Shown piece after piece: positions 44,864-46,315 of a DNA stretch of 46,315 nt; position 1 is the stretch's first letter, and each line of letters begins with the position of its first letter. The DNA is from Spirochaetia bacterium UBA2205. Its GTDB lineage: Bacteria > Spirochaetota > UBA4802 > UB4802. The notes under the pieces are model-generated. The model was given only the letters and a program-made list of their open reading frames with translations. It made no database searches and was not told the origin of the DNA. The stretch spans positions 1 to 46,315 of the forward strand of contig DCUV01000043.1 in the NCBI GenBank assembly GCA_002328585.1, written 5' to 3'. The translations under genes were made by a program, and so were the position numbers.

Positions 44864-46315
44864 ATGAATAGTAGCACAACCAATCCCATATACTCATTTA
44901 TACAATCTATACCATTCTTAACCAATATTATCAAAAAAGGTGGAATCAGGTTAAAATGGGTCACTGCAGTATCAGCACTCATGGTCATTGTCATAAGTAT
45001 TATTAGCTTTTTATTAATTACAATTTCTGAGCACGCACTTATCAAAGCCAATGATAAATTATGTCAGACAATAGCTCATACCATCTCATCTTCCGAAAGT
45101 TTTTTAACCGCTGAAAAAAGGGCATTGAAACGTTCCATGATTCTGCAGGATATAGTAAAAGGACTGTCAAAAACCGGCATAGAAGGGTTTGTTTATGCTG
45201 CCGTCTATGATTTAAACGGAGTACTTGCTGAAAAAAAATATACTTATGCTGCACATACTAATGCGAAACTCCATGGAAAATATTTCTCAAAAGACTTCGT
45301 TAAACAATTTGCATCATTAAACACAACCGTAAAAGAAAGGATAGAGTTAACAATAAATTCCGGTCAAACGTGGTGTTATCGTTATCGTATCCCTTTTGAG
45401 TTTTTTAAATCAAAGGTAGGGATTATAGAGATAGTTTTTACCGAGGATGCAATATTAGGACCAGTTCACAAAGCAAGGCTTCTTATGCTCATCATCGCGG
45501 CAATCCTTTTATCAGCCAGCATATATGCAGCTATGCGGATTGCACGGCAGATGGTACAACCATTAGTGCAATTAACTACAGGAGTTATAAAAGTAAAGGA
45601 TGGTGATTTAACTACCCGGATTGATGTAACGACACATGATGAAATTGGGATTCTTACTGAAGAATTTAATACAATGATTGATCATCTGCGTGAAAAGTTA
45701 AAAATGCAAAAGTTTGTTTCTGAATCAACTATCTCCATGATACACGAAAAAAGAGACGATGAATTGGATTTAGGTGGCACAAATAAGAATATGGCTTTCC
45801 TTTTTTCTGATATTCGTGGGTTTACGGCCATGTCCGAGAAGCTTCCTCCAGAACAGGTTGTTTCTATTCTGAACGAATACCTTGACCTGCAAGCTGCAAT
45901 TATAAAAAAGCATGGTGGTGATATTGATAAATTTGTTGGTGATGAAATTATGGCTGTTTTTGAAGATAAAACAAAAGCAGATACCGCAGTTGAAGCAGCA
46001 GTTGATATCATAGAATCAATTCAAAAACTAAACAAACAGCGTGAAAAAGCAGGTGCAGTAACAATGACTGTTGGGATTGGCATTCATATGGGGGATGTTG
46101 TTCATGGCAGAATGGGTTCAAAGGACAGGATGGATTTTACATCCATTGGTGATGCCGTTAATCTAGCAGCACGATTGTGCTCACATGCTGATGCCCAGAC
46201 AATAATCGTATCTCAAGAAATTATAACAAATCTTTCAAAAAAGAAATTTAAAGGGAAGAAGCTGGGACCCATTAAGGTTAAAGGTAAAGAACAACCAATA
46301 CCAATTTTCCAGATA
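44864..46315 (+). CDS. Membrane class III adenylate cyclase with HAMP, partial (C-terminus beyond right edge)
   Basis: 484 codons are visible from ATG 44864 (AGGGG 7 nt upstream) to the window edge with no stop. TM1 near residues 32-54, an external region of about 150 residues, TM2 near 205-224, HAMP (about 225-280; TRIDVTTHDEIGILTEEFN), then a catalytic cyclase domain. Metal Asp residues are in FSDIRGFT and FVGDEIMAVF, the adenine-selecting Lys in DIDKFVGD, and the transition-state Asn and Arg in IGDAVNLAARL. All are present, so an active adenylate cyclase is expected. The end probably lies only a few residues further on. Together with the class I enzyme at 30200 it gives two unrelated cAMP-producing enzymes in the window. 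Confidence 0.92.
   Translation, partial: MNSSTTNPIYSFIQSIPFLTNIIKKGGIRLKWVTAVSALMVIVISIISFLLITISEHALIKANDKLCQTIAHTISSSESFLTAEKRALKRSMILQDIVKGLSKTGIEGFVYAAVYDLNGVLAEKKYTYAAHTNAKLHGKYFSKDFVKQFASLNTTVKERIELTINSGQTWCYRYRIPFEFFKSKVGIIEIVFTEDAILGPVHKARLLMLIIAAILLSASIYAAMRIARQMVQPLVQLTTGVIKVKDGDLTTRIDVTTHDEIGILTEEFNTMIDHLREKLKMQKFVSESTISMIHEKRDDELDLGGTNKNMAFLFSDIRGFTAMSEKLPPEQVVSILNEYLDLQAAIIKKHGGDIDKFVGDEIMAVFEDKTKADTAVEAAVDIIESIQKLNKQREKAGAVTMTVGIGIHMGDVVHGRMGSKDRMDFTSIGDAVNLAARLCSHADAQTIIVSQEIITNLSKKKFKGKKLGPIKVKGKEQPIPIFQI

Noticed and set aside
1..46315. CRISPR arrays, tRNA or rRNA genes
   Set aside because: No regularly spaced direct repeats and no recognisable tRNA or rRNA sequence were seen; FG-GAP repeats in the giant gene are protein-level repeats.

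Overview
The window most likely comes from a free-living member of the Spirochaetota. The best marker is the flagellin at 43618-44466, whose N-terminus (MIINHNISAIFAHRTLKF) and variable centre (SMWFHMGPN) read like spirochaetal FlaB and are closest, from memory, to Leptospira-type FlaB. Abundant lipoproteins with loose spirochaetal lipoboxes, an AT-rich genome and several cyclic-nucleotide and two-component signalling proteins agree with this. Strain or genus cannot be fixed from the sequence.

Left third (1-16.5 kb, nearly all minus strand): a surface and secreted protein region. A giant SpvB/TcdB-type lipoprotein with FG-GAP repeats runs off the left edge after 2,403 visible codons. It is preceded by, and overlaps by ATGA with, a REP-associated tyrosine transposase (RAYT). 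Then come two predicted beta-propeller lipoproteins, an exported possible beta-barrel protein, an exported protein of unknown function, a two-helix HAMP membrane protein, and a 1,039-residue lipoprotein with four Ig-like domains and a clostripain-like domain that lacks both catalytic residues.

Middle (17-33 kb): nicotinamidase, a GAF histidine kinase, a thiolase / 3-hydroxyacyl-CoA dehydrogenase / acyl-CoA dehydrogenase operon, a small lipoprotein followed by a 1,613-residue GH13-GT5 fusion (alpha-amylase plus glycogen synthase), then LptE-like lipoprotein, HolA and a class I (enterobacterial-type) adenylate cyclase.

Right third (33-46.3 kb): a coiled-coil protein, a membrane sensor with a STAS/zinc-ribbon protein, a Nudix hydrolase with tRNA 2-selenouridine synthase, an LpoB-like lipoprotein with a TPR-PDZ-thioredoxin lipoprotein, a hybrid-kinase-like protein with a decayed ATPase domain, a K+ channel relative missing its centre, a monoacylglycerol-lipase-like hydrolase with a lysine-rich tail, flagellin, and a class III adenylate cyclase cut by the right edge.

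Three repeat systems cross the gene map. (1) A REP-like palindrome occurs at three intergenic places, one of them 40 bp upstream of the RAYT gene. (2) A different inverted repeat lies at 35193-35271. (3) The non-palindromic word GCGATAGTT occurs 13 times by eye count, on both strands and in genes as well as intergenic DNA, where fewer than one copy is expected by chance. The last is the most unexpected genome-scale signal here. No tRNA, rRNA or CRISPR array was seen.
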